The position numbers and the translations under genes were made by a program. Shown one piece after another: positions 9,395 to 19,714 of a stretch of DNA of 64,000 nucleotides (position 1 is the stretch's first letter; each line of letters starts with the position of its first letter). The stretch covers positions 13,445,501-13,509,500 of the forward strand of contig NZ_CP012673.1 of assembly GCF_002950945.1 (NCBI RefSeq). Direction: 5' to 3'. The notes below the pieces were generated by a model. It saw only the letters and a list, made by a program, of their open reading frames with translations. It searched no databases and was not told the origin of the DNA. This DNA is from Sorangium cellulosum. GTDB lineage: Bacteria; Myxococcota_A; Polyangia; Polyangiales; Polyangiaceae.

Positions 9395-10234
9395 TCAGTC
9401 CTTCCAGGCGACCGCTTCCCCCCACGCTTCCGCGGCGAACGCGCCCGGATCCTCTCCCCACGCGAGGAACGCGGCGCTCATCTCCCTGATCGCCGCGTGG
9501 TCCGCGATGCCGAGCGCGACGGCCTGATCGCGGAACTCGACGCTCTCGCAGTAGGCGGCGAGGAACCGCGCCGTGCCGCGGGTCTCCTCGCGGGTGGAGG
9601 TCCAGCAATCATGGGACGCCGAGGCCTGGAGGCGGGTGAAGCCTGCCTCGCGGAGCGCCGCGATCTGGTTCCTCCCCGACCGCGGGTCACCGCCGTTGTG
9701 GATCATGAGCCGCACGAAGAGCTCGAAGAAGCGCGATGACGTCGGCGTCTCCGGCGCGAACAGGAAGCCGCCCCAGTCTCCGTGGCGCAGACCGGCGACG
9801 CCGCCGGGCTTCAGCACGCGGCGCACCTCTTTGAGCGCGACGACCGGCTCCTTGAGGTGCTCCACGACGCCGTGGAGGAAGACCGCGTCGACCGAGCAGT
9901 CCGGCAACGGCAGCTCGTAGAGGCTGGCGACCTGGAACGAGGCGCTCCGCACCCCGCGGCTCGCGGCGAGGGCACGCGCGAGGTCCACCTGCGTCCTCTC
10001 CACGTCGACGCCGATCACCCGGCCCGGCGCGACGAGCTCGGCCAGATCGGCGGTGATCCCCCCCGGGCCGCACCCGGCGTCCAGGAGAGTCATCCCGGCG
10101 CGGAGGTGCGGGAGGAAGAAGGCGGCGTGGGTCTTCGCGCGCCGCCTCTGGAAGAAGTCGGTCATCTCCTGGCAGTAGCCGACGGTGTAGTGCTCTTTCC
10201 GGTGAGGCGTGAAATCATCGCATTGCAACGTCAT
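9395..10234 (-). CDS. Class I SAM-dependent methyltransferase
   Basis: This 279-residue protein has a Rossmann-type SAM domain. Motif I is LLDAGCGPGG (51-60), the acidic end of strand 2 is in VIGVDVE, and a VFLHGVVEHL motif and a LKPGGV turn follow, as in the UbiE/COQ5-like group. The C-terminal third is helical and probably forms a substrate lid. The start codon at 10234 lies 36 bases after the oxygenase-like gene on the same strand, so both probably share one transcript. A methyltransferase beside an oxygenase suggests tailoring of a small molecule; the substrate is unknown. Confidence 0.85.
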   Translation of the reverse strand: MTLQCDDFTPHRKEHYTVGYCQEMTDFFQRRRAKTHAAFFLPHLRAGMTLLDAGCGPGGITADLAELVAPGRVIGVDVERTQVDLARALAASRGVRSASFQVASLYELPLPDCSVDAVFLHGVVEHLKEPVVALKEVRRVLKPGGVAGLRHGDWGGFLFAPETPTSSRFFELFVRLMIHNGGDPRSGRNQIAALREAGFTRLQASASHDCWTSTREETRGTARFLAAYCESVEFRDQAVALGIADHAAIREMSAAFLAWGEDPGAFAAEAWGEAVAWKD

Positions 10235-10270
10235 GGTGCACCTGTCTCCCTCTATCTCTTCTCTCCAGGC

Positions 10271-11362
10271 CTACGACCAGAACAGCACCGTTCGCGTCTT
10301 GTCGCCGAAGCGGCGCTCCATCTCGCCGTACCTCTGGCGCAGATCGGGGTAGCGCGAGGCGAACTCTCCGCGATGCTCGGCCGTCTCGGATTTGATCGCG
10401 ATGAGGGTCGCTGCCGTCATGCGGTATCCATCCCCGCGCGGCCCGGCGACCGAGTGGAGCAGGTCGGAGCGAAGGACGAACATGTCGCCCGTCTCGGGTC
10501 GGATGGAGAGCGACGGCACCCCTTCCACGAAGGACCTGGGGAACCCGTACCCGAACGCCTCCACCTCCTCCAGGGCGAAGTCGTCGCGCGAAGGGATCAT
10601 GTTGTACAGGGTGAGCTCCCCTCCCTGCTCGGTGTTCCCGTAGCAGCAGTTCATGGAGACCTGCGGGTTCGGGTAGGTCGCCTGGACCTCGAAGCCATCC
10701 TGCAGCGGGTGGAGGATCTGGTCCCTGTCCTCGTGGATCCGCGCCGCCAGCCCGTCGCCGTCGAGGCCAGCTTCCCCCCAGCCGCGCACGATGCTGTAGA
10801 ACGCTTGCCGGTCCTCGAAGCGGGCCACGCGGAACACGACGCCGACCTTCTCCAGCGCGGCGCGGATCTGGGCGAGCGTCAGGTCGAGGTAATTCGGGAT
10901 CCCGTCGAACAGCTCGAAGGTGGCCCTCTGGGTCTCCGGCGCCTGGCTCAGGTATTTCCGCAGATCCTTCACCGTGAACAAGGAGCCGCCTCCCGGGACG
11001 CCGAGCGTGTAAATGAGGGGCTTCACCGCGTAGGTGATGCGGTGGCGGCTCCGGCGAAACCGCTGGGTGATCAAGGCGCAATGTTCCGCGGACATCACCC
11101 GCTTCGCCCAGTAGATCGAGGCCTTCCCCTCGAGCACGCTGAGGAGCTTGCGTGGGTCGAAGGTCCCCTCATCGCGGAGGACGTTGGCGAACGCCTTCTC
11201 CGGCATCGCCGACGGCGCGCGGCTCCGCAGCGTGGAGACGTCGAGCGCCGGGGCGCGCCGAGGGGAGGTCGTGAGCGGCGCGAGCAGCATCGGATCGATA
11301 TCGACGACGGGAGGAGAGGGATTGAGAGAGGTAGAGATCGTGCCGGTTGTGGACATGTGCAT
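10271..11362 (-). CDS. 2OG-Fe(II) oxygenase-like protein
   Basis: The 363-residue protein shows late features of the 2-oxoglutarate/Fe(II) fold: a GGEL strand at 247-250, then GDMFVLRSDLLHSV with the distal His303, and RMTAATLIA with Arg314, which would bind 2-oxoglutarate. The proximal HxD pair is less certain. The only candidate is H210-E-D212, farther from GGEL than usual, because the expected spot reads MNCCYG. It could therefore be an active but divergent enzyme or a degenerate one. The first 60 residues look disordered. It is first in a probable two-gene unit with the methyltransferase downstream. Confidence 0.6.
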   Translation of the reverse strand: MHMSTTGTISTSLNPSPPVVDIDPMLLAPLTTSPRRAPALDVSTLRSRAPSAMPEKAFANVLRDEGTFDPRKLLSVLEGKASIYWAKRVMSAEHCALITQRFRRSRHRITYAVKPLIYTLGVPGGGSLFTVKDLRKYLSQAPETQRATFELFDGIPNYLDLTLAQIRAALEKVGVVFRVARFEDRQAFYSIVRGWGEAGLDGDGLAARIHEDRDQILHPLQDGFEVQATYPNPQVSMNCCYGNTEQGGELTLYNMIPSRDDFALEEVEAFGYGFPRSFVEGVPSLSIRPETGDMFVLRSDLLHSVAGPRGDGYRMTAATLIAIKSETAEHRGEFASRYPDLRQRYGEMERRFGDKTRTVLFWS

Positions 11363-12012
11363 CGTGGTTTCCCTCGCTTGACCGCACTGGGCGTGTGGAC
11401 AGGTGAACGTCAGGCGTGCTTCCTCCTCGTCCTACGAGCCTCGACAGGGCTCAGGCACAGCGCGCGACGCGCGCAGGAGCAGCGTCGCCTACAAGCGTCG
11501 CCGGACGATCACGTCGAAAGGCGACCTGTAGAGCGCTCGCACCGACGCGGGGGAACCCGCTCCAAGGCGCACGGGGCAGCTTGGAAGAGAGGAACCCGAC
11601 GCCGGCTCTCCGTGGAGGACCGCAGCAACGCCGTCCGTTTCGGCTGAATTGCAGAGGGTGTGCCAGCTAGCACGACTCACCAGCTTGGGATTCGGCCCGA
11701 CCCGGCTTGAGGACCCGGCCCCACCAGGTTCAGCGATCGATCCCGCATGATGTTGAGGGTTGGCCCTGATGCCTTTCAAAGGCCCGGCCTGACGTACGTT
11801 GGGCGAACCTTGGGCGAACCACGTCGGGCCACCCGGGGAGATGGCACAGGCACATGTCGGCGTGCCACACGTGCCAGCGTGCCTCCGTGCCAGCCTCGAG
11901 GAACCCCCGGATGTTCAGCGCCCGAGTCCGAGCGCGCTGCGCCGTCGACACGTCGTGTCGCGCAGCCTCGGTGGAGCCGTAGACCCTCCCACCGAGCATG
12001 CCTCGTGACGGT
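11363..12012. other. Intergenic region with GTGCCA repeats
   Basis: No convincing gene lies in these 650 bases; open frames on both strands lack family resemblance. The region holds an 11-bp direct repeat (TTGGGCGAACC, twice near 11799-11820). It also holds a cluster of GTGCCA/TGCCAG motifs at about 11858-11896, the same motif as the cluster heading the protease leaders at 47, 48.6 and 53.5 kb. Confidence 0.5.
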
Positions 12013-13239
12013 TCACGCCTTCCGGAGCCGCGCCATCGCCTCGTCGATCGAGAGCAGCACCTGCTCGGTCTCGTCCAGCGCGTTCGGCCAGTGCGGCGAG
12101 AAGCGCAGCACGCCGTCCGGGATCGCGCACGCGACGCCGAGGCGGGTGAGCTCGCGGTGGAGCTCCACCACCGGGGCGCCGCCCGGCGGCCTCACCCCGA
12201 GCGAGCACGATCGCAGCGCCGGGTCCTCCGCGCGCAGGCTCTCGAAGCCGCGCGCGCGGAGCCCCTCCTCGAGCGGATCGTTGAAGCGGTTCGCGTGCGC
12301 GTGGATCACGTCGACGCCGAGCCCGAGGATCAGGTCCACCGCGGCCTCGAGCCCCGCGAACCCCGCGGCGTTGAGGTTGCCGCCCTCGACGAAGTCGGCG
12401 CGCTGCCGGATCGGCCGGTCGTACCGGAGCTTGCCGGGGCCCTCGAGCAGGAAGCTCACGCCGTCCTGGTGGCTGAGCCAGCCCGCCACCACGGGGCGGA
12501 GCGCCGGCAGGCGCTCGCGGCGGATGTACAGGAAGCCCGTGCCCTCCAGGCCCATCAGCCACTTGTGGCCGCCGCACGCGAGGTAGTCGATCCCCGCCGC
12601 GCCGACGTCGAGCGGCGTCGCGCCGGCCGCCTGGACCGCGTCCACGCAGAGCTCCGCGCCGTGCGCCCGGCAGAGCGCGCCGATGGCCGCGAGCGGCATC
12701 CGGAGGCCCGTCTGGAACTGCACCGCGCTCACCGCGACGAGCCGCGCGCCGCGCCGGAGCTCGTCCTCGAGCCGGGCGAGGCCCGCGCCGCTCCCGTCCG
12801 CGAAGCCGCCGAGCGGGAGGAAGACGACCTCGAGGTCGAAGAGCGCGGCCGCGCGCTGCCACGGCGTCACGTTCGCGGGGAACTCGCCCTCGAAGAGGAT
12901 CACCCGGTCGCGCGGCCGCCAGGGGAAGCAGAGCGCGACGTCGGAGAGGCCGCGCGTCGTGCTCTGGACGAGCGCGATGTCCTCGCCCGCCGCGCCGATC
13001 AGCCGGCCGAGCTTCTCGCGCAGGCGGACGCGCTGCGCGTACCACGCGGGGAACGCGGCCGCCCCCTGCGCGGCGTAGTCGTCGAGCAGCGCGATCATCG
13101 CGAGGCGCACCGGCCGCGACGGGGGCGAGATCCCCGCGTGGTTCAGGTAGACGAGCGGCGCGAGGTGCGGGAACAGCCCGCGGTCGCCGAGCTTCGCGGC
13201 GAAGGCGCGGTCCTTATCGACTTCGGCGGTGTGTCGCAT
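12013..13239 (-). CDS. Class V PLP-dependent aminotransferase
   Basis: This fold-type I PLP enzyme (408 residues) is of the cysteine desulfurase / isopenicillin-N-epimerase-like group. It begins with the typical [12 protein letters not shown] segment, has the cofactor-contacting [10 protein letters not shown] and DAVQAAG motifs, and carries the PLP lysine in CGGHKWLMG near residue 226. The sulfur-carrying active-site Cys loop of true NifS/IscS is not evident, so aminotransfer or racemisation is more likely than desulfuration. The ATG at 13239 overlaps the end of the YgiQ gene by 26 bases, which implies translational coupling; an earlier in-frame start at 13305 would overlap by 92. Confidence 0.85.
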   Translation of the reverse strand: MRHTAEVDKDRAFAAKLGDRGLFPHLAPLVYLNHAGISPPSRPVRLAMIALLDDYAAQGAAAFPAWYAQRVRLREKLGRLIGAAGEDIALVQSTTRGLSDVALCFPWRPRDRVILFEGEFPANVTPWQRAAALFDLEVVFLPLGGFADGSGAGLARLEDELRRGARLVAVSAVQFQTGLRMPLAAIGALCRAHGAELCVDAVQAAGATPLDVGAAGIDYLACGGHKWLMGLEGTGFLYIRRERLPALRPVVAGWLSHQDGVSFLLEGPGKLRYDRPIRQRADFVEGGNLNAAGFAGLEAAVDLILGLGVDVIHAHANRFNDPLEEGLRARGFESLRAEDPALRSCSLGVRPPGGAPVVELHRELTRLGVACAIPDGVLRFSPHWPNALDETEQVLLSIDEAMARLRKA

Positions 13240-15160
13240 CGGCTGGTCTCCCCCGGCGCTCGCCCCGCACCTTGGCGAGGTAGCGGGGCGGCGCCCCCTT
13301 GCCAACCGCCGGCGGCACGAGGCAGTGCGGCTTCGTGCCGATGAGATCCGCGCGGCCCGCCTTGATGAGCGCCTCCCGCGCCTCGTCGTGGTGCGCCGGA
13401 TCCCAGTAGAGCAGGAGCGCCTTCTGGAGCTTCTTTTCCCGGAGATCCTTCGCCGTGTACACCGGCTCGCGCGTGAGCGGGTCGATCCCGGTGTGGTACA
13501 TGCACGCGGCCATCGACATCGGCGTCGGGATGAAGTCCTGCACCTGGCGCGGCCTCATCCCGTTCTTCTTCAGGTACACGGCGAGGTCGACCATGTCCCG
13601 CAGCGTCGAGCCGGGGTGCCCCGAGATGAAGTACGGGACGAGGAACTGGTTCTTGCCGGCCTCCTCGCTCGCGCACCGGAACTGCTCGGCGAAGCGCTCG
13701 TAGCTCTCGATGCCGGGCTTCTTCATCTTGTCGAGCACGTCCTTCTTGTTGTGCTCCGGGGCGACCGAGAGCTGGCCCCCCGTGTGGTGCGCGGCGAGCT
13801 CCTCGATGAACTCGGGCGACCGCTCGGCGAGGTCGTAGCGCACGCCGGAGGCGATGAAGACCTTCTTGATCCCCTGCTCCTCGCGCACCGCCTTCATCAG
13901 CTTGAGCAGCGGGCCGTGGTCGGTGTTCAGGTTCTCGCAGACCTCGGGGTGGACGCACGAGAGCCGGCGGCAGGCGTTCTCGATCGCCTCGTCCTTGCAC
14001 CGCATCTGGTACATGTTCGCGGTCGGGCCGCCGAGGTCGCTGAGCACGCCGCGGAAGCCGTCCATGCGCCGGAGCGCGCGCACCTCGCGCAGGATGCTCT
14101 CCGCCGAGCGCGACTGGATGACGCGGCCCTCGTGCTCCGTGATCGAGCAGAACGTGCAGCCGCCGAAGCAGCCGCGCATCGTCACGACCGAGTGCTTGAC
14201 CGTCTCGTAGGCGGGGATGGGCGCGTCGTACGACCAGTGCGGCACCCGGGTGAAGGGCAGGTCGTAGAGCGCGTCCATCTGCCCCGTCTCGAGGGGGAAG
14301 GCGGGCGGGTTGAAGTAGACCGCCTCGGCGCCGTGCGGCTGGAGCAGCGGGCGGGCGTTGCCGGGGTTCGTCTCGAACTGGAAGGCGCGTGACATCTCCG
14401 CGAAGGCGCGTTTGTCCGCGGCGACCTCCTCGTAGCCCGGGAGGAGCACCGGCTTGCCGTCGGTGACGTAACGCGAGCCCTCGATCTGCTCCCACTCGCC
14501 CTTGCGCATCGGGAAGGCGGTGCCCCGGACGTCGCGGATCGACCGGACGGGCTCGCCGCGCCGGAGCCGGTCGGCGACCTCCCAGACGGCCTTCTCGCCC
14601 ATGCCGAAGATGAGCAGGTCGGCCTTGGCGTCGAGCAGGACCGACCGGCGCACCTGGTCGGACCAGTAGTCGTAGTGGGCGATGCGCCGGAGCGAGGCCT
14701 CGATGCCGCCGAGCACGATGGGGACGCCGGGGAACGCCTGCCGGCAGAGGTTGGCGTAGACGATCGAGGCCCGGTTCGGGCGGAGCCCCACCTGCCCGCC
14801 CGGCGAGTACTGGTCCTCGCTGCGGACCTTCTTCTGCGCGGTGAGCTTGTTCAGCATCGAGTCGAGGTTGCCCGCGGTGACCCCGACCATGAGCCGGGGG
14901 ACGCCCATGCGGAGGAGGTCGCTCGTGTCCTGGTAGCCCGGCTGGGAGATGATCCCGACCCGGAAGCCGCGGCCTTCCAGGAAGCGCCCGATGATGGCCG
15001 CGCCGAAGGCCGGGTGGTCGACGTAGGCGTCGCCGTTGACGAGCAGGATGTCGAGCGCGTCCCAGCCCCGCGCGTGCATCTCCTCCCGGGTCGTCGGCAG
15101 GAACGCGGTGAGGTCGCGCGGGGCGGCGCCGGCGCTGCGGCGGAGCTGGAGGAGGGGCAC
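13214..15160 (-). CDS. YgiQ family radical SAM protein
   Basis: This 648-residue protein has the UPF0313/YgiQ layout. A B12-binding-like N-terminal region has [17 protein letters not shown]. The radical SAM cluster motif CFGGCTFC (Cys near 331, 335 and 338) holds the 4Fe-4S centre. Later come a PEHNKKDVL stretch and the YFISGHPGS and DFIPTPMS motifs typical of the family. The biological reaction is unknown. It is transcribed with the class V aminotransferase, whose start lies inside its last codons, so the two may work on one pathway. The C-terminal 40 residues are basic and variable. Confidence 0.9.
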   Translation of the reverse strand: MPLLQLRRSAGAAPRDLTAFLPTTREEMHARGWDALDILLVNGDAYVDHPAFGAAIIGRFLEGRGFRVGIISQPGYQDTSDLLRMGVPRLMVGVTAGNLDSMLNKLTAQKKVRSEDQYSPGGQVGLRPNRASIVYANLCRQAFPGVPIVLGGIEASLRRIAHYDYWSDQVRRSVLLDAKADLLIFGMGEKAVWEVADRLRRGEPVRSIRDVRGTAFPMRKGEWEQIEGSRYVTDGKPVLLPGYEEVAADKRAFAEMSRAFQFETNPGNARPLLQPHGAEAVYFNPPAFPLETGQMDALYDLPFTRVPHWSYDAPIPAYETVKHSVVTMRGCFGGCTFCSITEHEGRVIQSRSAESILREVRALRRMDGFRGVLSDLGGPTANMYQMRCKDEAIENACRRLSCVHPEVCENLNTDHGPLLKLMKAVREEQGIKKVFIASGVRYDLAERSPEFIEELAAHHTGGQLSVAPEHNKKDVLDKMKKPGIESYERFAEQFRCASEEAGKNQFLVPYFISGHPGSTLRDMVDLAVYLKKNGMRPRQVQDFIPTPMSMAACMYHTGIDPLTREPVYTAKDLREKKLQKALLLYWDPAHHDEAREALIKAGRADLIGTKPHCLVPPAVGKGAPPRYLAKVRGERRGRPADATHRRSR

Positions 15161-15631
15161 GGCGCCGTCACCCTACGGGCCGGGGCAGCGATCGGCAAGG
15201 GGACGGCCGCGGCGCGGCGGCGGCTGACCGGGCGGCGGAGGGCGCCCGCCGGCTCGGGACCGGCGGGGAGAGGGCACGGCCGAGGACCTGGGCGCGGGGA
15301 GCCGCTCCTCCCGGCGCCCTTCGGGGGGCCGGCTCGACCGGCTGTCGGCGCCTGAAAGGGCGGCGCGCGCCGGGCCGGGCGAGGGGCGCTGTACGCGTTT
15401 TCCGCGGCGAATTCGCGCAAATTACTCGGTGCCTCGCTAGCTGCGTGTGAATTCGACCTGACGCGCGCCGGCGAACTCATGATGGGACATGAGGGCTGGC
15501 GCGCCGCGGGGCCGCGGCCGCCGCCGACACTGCGAGTCGCGACGGAGAACAAAAAGCCTTCAAAACAAGGGCGATCCGAGCGCGGGGGCCGGTTCCCAAA
15601 CGACCTGGAGTGACCAAGGGCAAAAATATAT
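15161..15631. other. Divergent intergenic region upstream of ygiQ-like and ECF genes
   Basis: This 471-base gap lies between divergent genes and must hold both promoters. I see no gene. A locally AT-richer stretch at about 15405-15460 contains two GAATTCG motifs, and an A-rich run precedes the ECF gene; no confident -35/-10 pair can be called. Confidence 0.4.
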
Positions 15632-16423
15632 GTGGGATCTCAATCCGATCATGCGCCCAGCGACACGCGCCAGAGCTTCATCTTGGTTCACGAGGCGAGC
15701 CTTTCCTTTCTCCGCCGGTTGGTCCGCAGCTCCGGCGTCGGACCGAACGATCTCGAGGATGCGCTGCAGGAAATACTCATCGCGGTTTACAAAAGGCTGA
15801 GCACCTTCGACGTGAGCCGCCTCCTGGGCGCCAGCGCCAGCCCGGCGGCGCGCGAGGAGGGGCTCGAGCTCGATGAGCCCGATGAGGAGGAGCCTGTGGC
15901 GAGCGAGGAGGTGTCGCTCGAGGAGGCGCTCCGGCGGATCGGCGCGCTGCGCTCGCGGCGGGCGCGGGGGCCGCTGCACGGCTGGGTCTTCGGGATCGCC
16001 TGGCGGCAGGTGAGCCGCTACCGCGACCGGGCGTATCGGCGCCGCGAGGTCCCGGCGGGCCTGCACGGGAACGTGGTCTTCGCTGCCGTCGACCAGCGCC
16101 CCGGCGTCGAGCACCACATCGCCGCGGCGGAGCGGGCCGAGGTGGTGGACAGGCTGCTCGCCAGCCTCGTCCCGCAGCGGCGCGTCGTGCTGGTCATGCA
16201 CGACATGCTCGGCATCCCGGTCGTGGACATCGCGCGCGAGCTCGGGATCAACGAGAACACGGCCCAGAACCGGATCCGGCTGGCGCGGGACGACTTCCGG
16301 GCGGCGGTCAAGCGGCTCAGCGAGGAGCAGCGGAGGGCGCTGCGCCCCGGCGAGACGCCGTTCGCCGGCGAGGCGAAGACGCCGCGGCGGCCGGCGCCGA
16401 AGCGGCGCCCGTCCGGGAAGTGA
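15632..16423 (+). CDS. ECF-type RNA polymerase sigma factor
   Basis: This 263-residue sigma-70 family protein has only regions 2 and 4. Region 2 is near residues 20-55 (LEDALQEILIAVYKRLSTFD). A long acidic linker follows at 70-105 (LELDEPDEEEPVASEE), which is unusual. Region 4 is at about 165-215, with the helix-turn-helix PVVDIARELGINENTAQNR. The tail is basic and proline-rich. The GTG at 15632 is the first possible start after an in-frame stop at 15611. No anti-sigma gene is adjacent, so its control is not visible; the acidic linker and extended tail may be regulatory. Confidence 0.85.
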   Translation: MGSQSDHAPSDTRQSFILVHEASLSFLRRLVRSSGVGPNDLEDALQEILIAVYKRLSTFDVSRLLGASASPAAREEGLELDEPDEEEPVASEEVSLEEALRRIGALRSRRARGPLHGWVFGIAWRQVSRYRDRAYRRREVPAGLHGNVVFAAVDQRPGVEHHIAAAERAEVVDRLLASLVPQRRVVLVMHDMLGIPVVDIARELGINENTAQNRIRLARDDFRAAVKRLSEEQRRALRPGETPFAGEAKTPRRPAPKRRPSGK

Positions 16424-16757
16424 GCCGCTCCGCGGCGAGGAGAGGTGATGATCGGATCATGCCTGGTCCTGCAAATACGCAATATCGCAAACGTGAGACT
16501 CGAACGGGCGAGGGGGAGATGGCCAAGGCCGTGGTGGAAGCATGAACAAGCCCCATCGCGCGATGAGGTCTGTAAAGATCGATCCCCTCCTGAATTCGCC
16601 TCTCTCGTCGTGACGGCTCCGCGCTCGATTCGCGCCTTCACGAAGACTCCAGTCGACCGCCCCGGTCGCCCAGCGTCGTCCCTGACATCGCGAAAGCATC
16701 AGGCCGCCAGGGAGGGGGGGCGGGCACCCCTGAAAGAGCTCAGGCGCCGCGCTCCCC
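16424..16757. other. Convergent intergenic region with a 19-bp copy of the 19.8-kb palindrome end
   Basis: No gene is seen. Bases 16698-16716 (ATCAGGCCGCCAGGGAGGG) are identical, in opposite orientation, to bases 19862-19880 at the outer edge of the palindrome beyond the ABC operon. The sequence after it is G/C-rich and could fold as a stem that ends both converging transcripts. Confidence 0.6.
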
Positions 16758-18875
16758 TTACTCGTACTGGACCGACTCCGCCGCGTTGCTCCGCCCCGCG
16801 CCGAGCGCCGGGTAGAGCGAGGCGAGGAGCGCCACCGCCGTCGCCCCGAGCGCCGTGAGCAGCCCGTACTCGGGCGGGATGCTGAACTCGACGTCGAAGC
16901 TCGACACCGTGCGCAGCGCGCCGAGCGCCGCGGAGCCCATGGGAATGCCGAGCACGACCGCCAGCGCGCCGCCCATCACGCCCACGAGCGCGCCCTCCAT
17001 CAGCACCATCCGCCGGACCTGGCCGGCCGTCATGCCGAGCACGCGGTTCAGCGCGAGCTCGCGGCGCCGCGCGTGCAGCGCCAGGACCATCTGGTTCGCC
17101 ACGCCGATCGCGGCGAGCACCGTCGTGAAGCCGAGGATCATGTCGAAGATGACGAAATCGCGCCCGGTGGCCTTCTTGCGGATCGCCTCGATCTCGGGCC
17201 CCGTCTGCATCCTGACGTCGAACGTGCGCGGCACGCCGGCGAGGATCTCGTCCCACGGCGGCGTCACGGGGCCGCCCCGCGCCGCCGCCGCGCCGGTCAC
17301 GGGATCGGCCAGCGCGATCGTGTGGCCGATCGCGCTCGCGTAGGGCGAGATGACCGGGTAGTCGGCCGCGTCGATGACCGCGTAGGTGCGCAGGTTGCGG
17401 TAGGCGCCGGGGGCGTGCACGTAGCCGATGTCGTCGGTGACGCCGACGATCTCGAGGCGGCGCGCGCCGGCGCGGCCGCTCACCTCGAGCAGGTCGCCGA
17501 CGCCGACGCCGAAGCGGCGGGCCATCATCGTGGAGACGATCGTCTTGCCCGGGCCGAAGCGGCGGCTGACGGCGATCGCGCCCTCGCGGCCGGCGGCCTC
17601 GGCGAGCGCGCGGAGCTCGCTGGACGGGACGGCGTACGCGACGTTGGGCCACGGGGTGCGGCTGGAGAAGCGCGCCGCGACGAGGCGATCGGGCACCTTC
17701 GGGAGGAAGCTCTCGGCGTGGCCCATCGGCGCGTCGGGGTAGAGGAACGTGTACGGGGCGATGGCGCGGCCCGCCCAGGCGGAGACCTCCTCCTTGAGCG
17801 CCGCCGTGGCGATGTGCAGCGCGAGCAGGAGGGCGAAGACCATCATGACGCCGCCGATGCTCCAGGAGAGCTCGTGGCCGCTGTGCTGGACGCGGCGCTC
17901 CAGCAGGAGGCGCTCGGCCGCCCAGCGGCGCGGCGCGAGGCGGACGGCGAGCGCGCCGAGGCGCGCGACGAGATCGGGGACGAAGACGATCGCGGCGAGG
18001 AACGCGGCGCAGACGAGGCCCGCCTCGAGGACGAAGAACGCGAACGACCCGAAGGACTGCCGGAAAAAGGGGCGGAGCAGGCCGTAGACGAGCACCATGA
18101 ACGGCAGCGCGAGCAGCGTGACGCCGCGCATGCGGCGCCGGACGCCGGCGCCGCCCTCGAGGAAGCGCGGGCGCAAGGTGCGGGCGATGTCGAGGCGGAG
18201 CGCGTCGCGCACCGGGCGGAGCACGCCGAGCAGCGCGGTGAGGGCGCCGGTCCCGCAGACGAGCAGCATCGCCGTCCAGGGGAGGCGGATGGCGTGCAGC
18301 GGGATGCGGGCGCGGCCGGTGGTCGTGATGCCCGCCTTCGCGGCGAGGTACGCGAGCGGGATCGACGCGAGCAGGCCGAGCGCCGCGCCGCCCAGGCCGA
18401 GCAGCAGCGCCTCGAACACGAAGACCGCGGCGACCTGCGGGGGCAGCGCGCCGGCGCTGCGCAGGAGCGCGATCTCGCGGCGCCGGCGCTCGACGGCGAC
18501 GTTGAACGTGAAGAAGACGATGAGGGCGCCGACGAGGAACGCGGAGAGCGATCCGAGGCGGATCGCGGACCGCATGATCTCGTAGTCCTCGTGGGTCTCC
18601 TCCTGGGCGTCGGCCGCGGCGATGAGCTGGCCGTCGGGGCGGAGGCCGCGCAGGGTGATGGTCTGATCGCCGAGGACGGGGAGGTCGGGGTTCGTGATGT
18701 AGCTCCTCGCCTCGACGGCGCGCGTGCCGACGTCGAGGATGAGGACGACGTTGACGGTGGCGGTGCCGAGGGCGACGCCGAGCACGGCGGCCATGGCGCC
18801 GAAGCGGTCGGCGCGCAGGTTGCGCAGGGCGAGGAGGCGGACGAGCGGCTGGAAGAGGGCGCGGAGGAGGAGCAT
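16758..18875 (-). CDS. ABC transporter permease, FtsX/MacB type
   Basis: This 705-residue inner-membrane protein has two FtsX-like halves. A first membrane helix (RFGAMAAVLGVALGTATVNVVLIL) leads to a short periplasmic stretch. Then come a three-helix FtsX block (about 100-250, containing VERRRREIALLRSAGA), a second set of helices, a periplasmic domain and a final FtsX block (HARRRELALNRVLGMTAGQVRRM). Such permeases act with a LolD/MacB-like ATPase in lipoprotein, peptide or antibiotic export. The ATG at 18875 overlaps the ATPase stop as TGATG, so translation is coupled. The frame is open far upstream through the ATPase gene, but that part is antisense-like noise. Confidence 0.88.
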   Translation of the reverse strand: MLLLRALFQPLVRLLALRNLRADRFGAMAAVLGVALGTATVNVVLILDVGTRAVEARSYITNPDLPVLGDQTITLRGLRPDGQLIAAADAQEETHEDYEIMRSAIRLGSLSAFLVGALIVFFTFNVAVERRRREIALLRSAGALPPQVAAVFVFEALLLGLGGAALGLLASIPLAYLAAKAGITTTGRARIPLHAIRLPWTAMLLVCGTGALTALLGVLRPVRDALRLDIARTLRPRFLEGGAGVRRRMRGVTLLALPFMVLVYGLLRPFFRQSFGSFAFFVLEAGLVCAAFLAAIVFVPDLVARLGALAVRLAPRRWAAERLLLERRVQHSGHELSWSIGGVMMVFALLLALHIATAALKEEVSAWAGRAIAPYTFLYPDAPMGHAESFLPKVPDRLVAARFSSRTPWPNVAYAVPSSELRALAEAAGREGAIAVSRRFGPGKTIVSTMMARRFGVGVGDLLEVSGRAGARRLEIVGVTDDIGYVHAPGAYRNLRTYAVIDAADYPVISPYASAIGHTIALADPVTGAAAARGGPVTPPWDEILAGVPRTFDVRMQTGPEIEAIRKKATGRDFVIFDMILGFTTVLAAIGVANQMVLALHARRRELALNRVLGMTAGQVRRMVLMEGALVGVMGGALAVVLGIPMGSAALGALRTVSSFDVEFSIPPEYGLLTALGATAVALLASLYPALGAGRSNAAESVQYE

Positions 18876-19621
18876 CAGATCCCGAGCTCCTTCAGGCGGT
18901 CGTGGACGGCGGCCGAGGTGACGGCGGGGCCGGCGAGGGCGGCGTCGTGCAGGAGCAGGCCGTCGCGCATGAAGACGACGCGGTGGGCGCGGGCGGCGTC
19001 CTCGGCGTTGTGCGTGACGAGGAGCATCGCGCTGCCGGCGTCGCTGAGCGCGTCGGCGAGCAGGGCCATGATGCGGCGGCCGGTCGCGATGTTGACGTTG
19101 CCGGTGGGCTCGTCGGCGAGCACGAGCGCGGGGCGGCGGACGAGGGCGCGGGCGATGGAGATGAGCTGCATCTCGCCGCCGCTCATCTGCGAGGGCAGGT
19201 GCTCGGCGCGGGCGCGCATGCCGACGCGATCGAGCATGCGCGACGCGGCGTCGTGGTCCGGCGCGGCGCCGTCGATGAGGTACGGCAGGATGATGTTCTC
19301 GTAGCCGGTGAGCGTCGGGACGAGGTTGAAGAACTGGTAGATGATGCCGATGCGCCGGCGGCGCAGGAGCGTGCGGCCGTCCTCGTCGAGGGCGGCCATG
19401 TCCTCGCCGAGCACGCGGACCTCGCCGCGGTCGGGGCCCTCGAGGCCGGCGACGCACGAGAGCAGCGTGCTCTTGCCGACGCCGGAGGGGCCCATGATGG
19501 CGCACATCTCGCCGGCGTGGATGTCCAGATCGACGCCGCGGAGCACCTCGATGGGCGTGGCGCCGAGCGCGTGGGACTTGTGGAGGTTGCGGACGCGGAG
19601 GACAGGTTCGTCGGAGCTCAC
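18875..19621 (-). CDS. ABC transporter ATP-binding protein (LolD/MacB-like)
   Basis: This 248-residue ATPase powers the adjacent permease. Walker A is GPSGVGKST, the Q-loop is IGIIYQFFNLVPTLTG, the signature is MSGGEMQLISIARAL, Walker B is LVLADEPTGNVN and the H-loop is LVTHN. The QFFNLVPTLT wording is typical of the LolD/MacB/FtsE branch. The signature has GEMQ where GQQQ is usual, a mild oddity. It is first in a two-gene operon, with its stop overlapping the permease start. The promoter should lie in 19622-20090, where the long nested palindrome sits. Confidence 0.9.
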   Translation of the reverse strand: MSSDEPVLRVRNLHKSHALGATPIEVLRGVDLDIHAGEMCAIMGPSGVGKSTLLSCVAGLEGPDRGEVRVLGEDMAALDEDGRTLLRRRRIGIIYQFFNLVPTLTGYENIILPYLIDGAAPDHDAASRMLDRVGMRARAEHLPSQMSGGEMQLISIARALVRRPALVLADEPTGNVNIATGRRIMALLADALSDAGSAMLLVTHNAEDAARAHRVVFMRDGLLLHDAALAGPAVTSAAVHDRLKELGI

Positions 19622-19714
19622 GGGAGGGGTAGCAAAATTGTCTACAGGATCTCCGCGCGGCGTTCATCACGATCGGGGGGCGATCCGGCGGCGCTCGGCG
19701 AGCTGCCGGGGGGG

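Noticed and set aside
11489-11999. Small minus-strand open frames in the 11.4-12.0 kb gap
   Set aside because: No family resemblance, no ribosome-binding site and overlapping one another.
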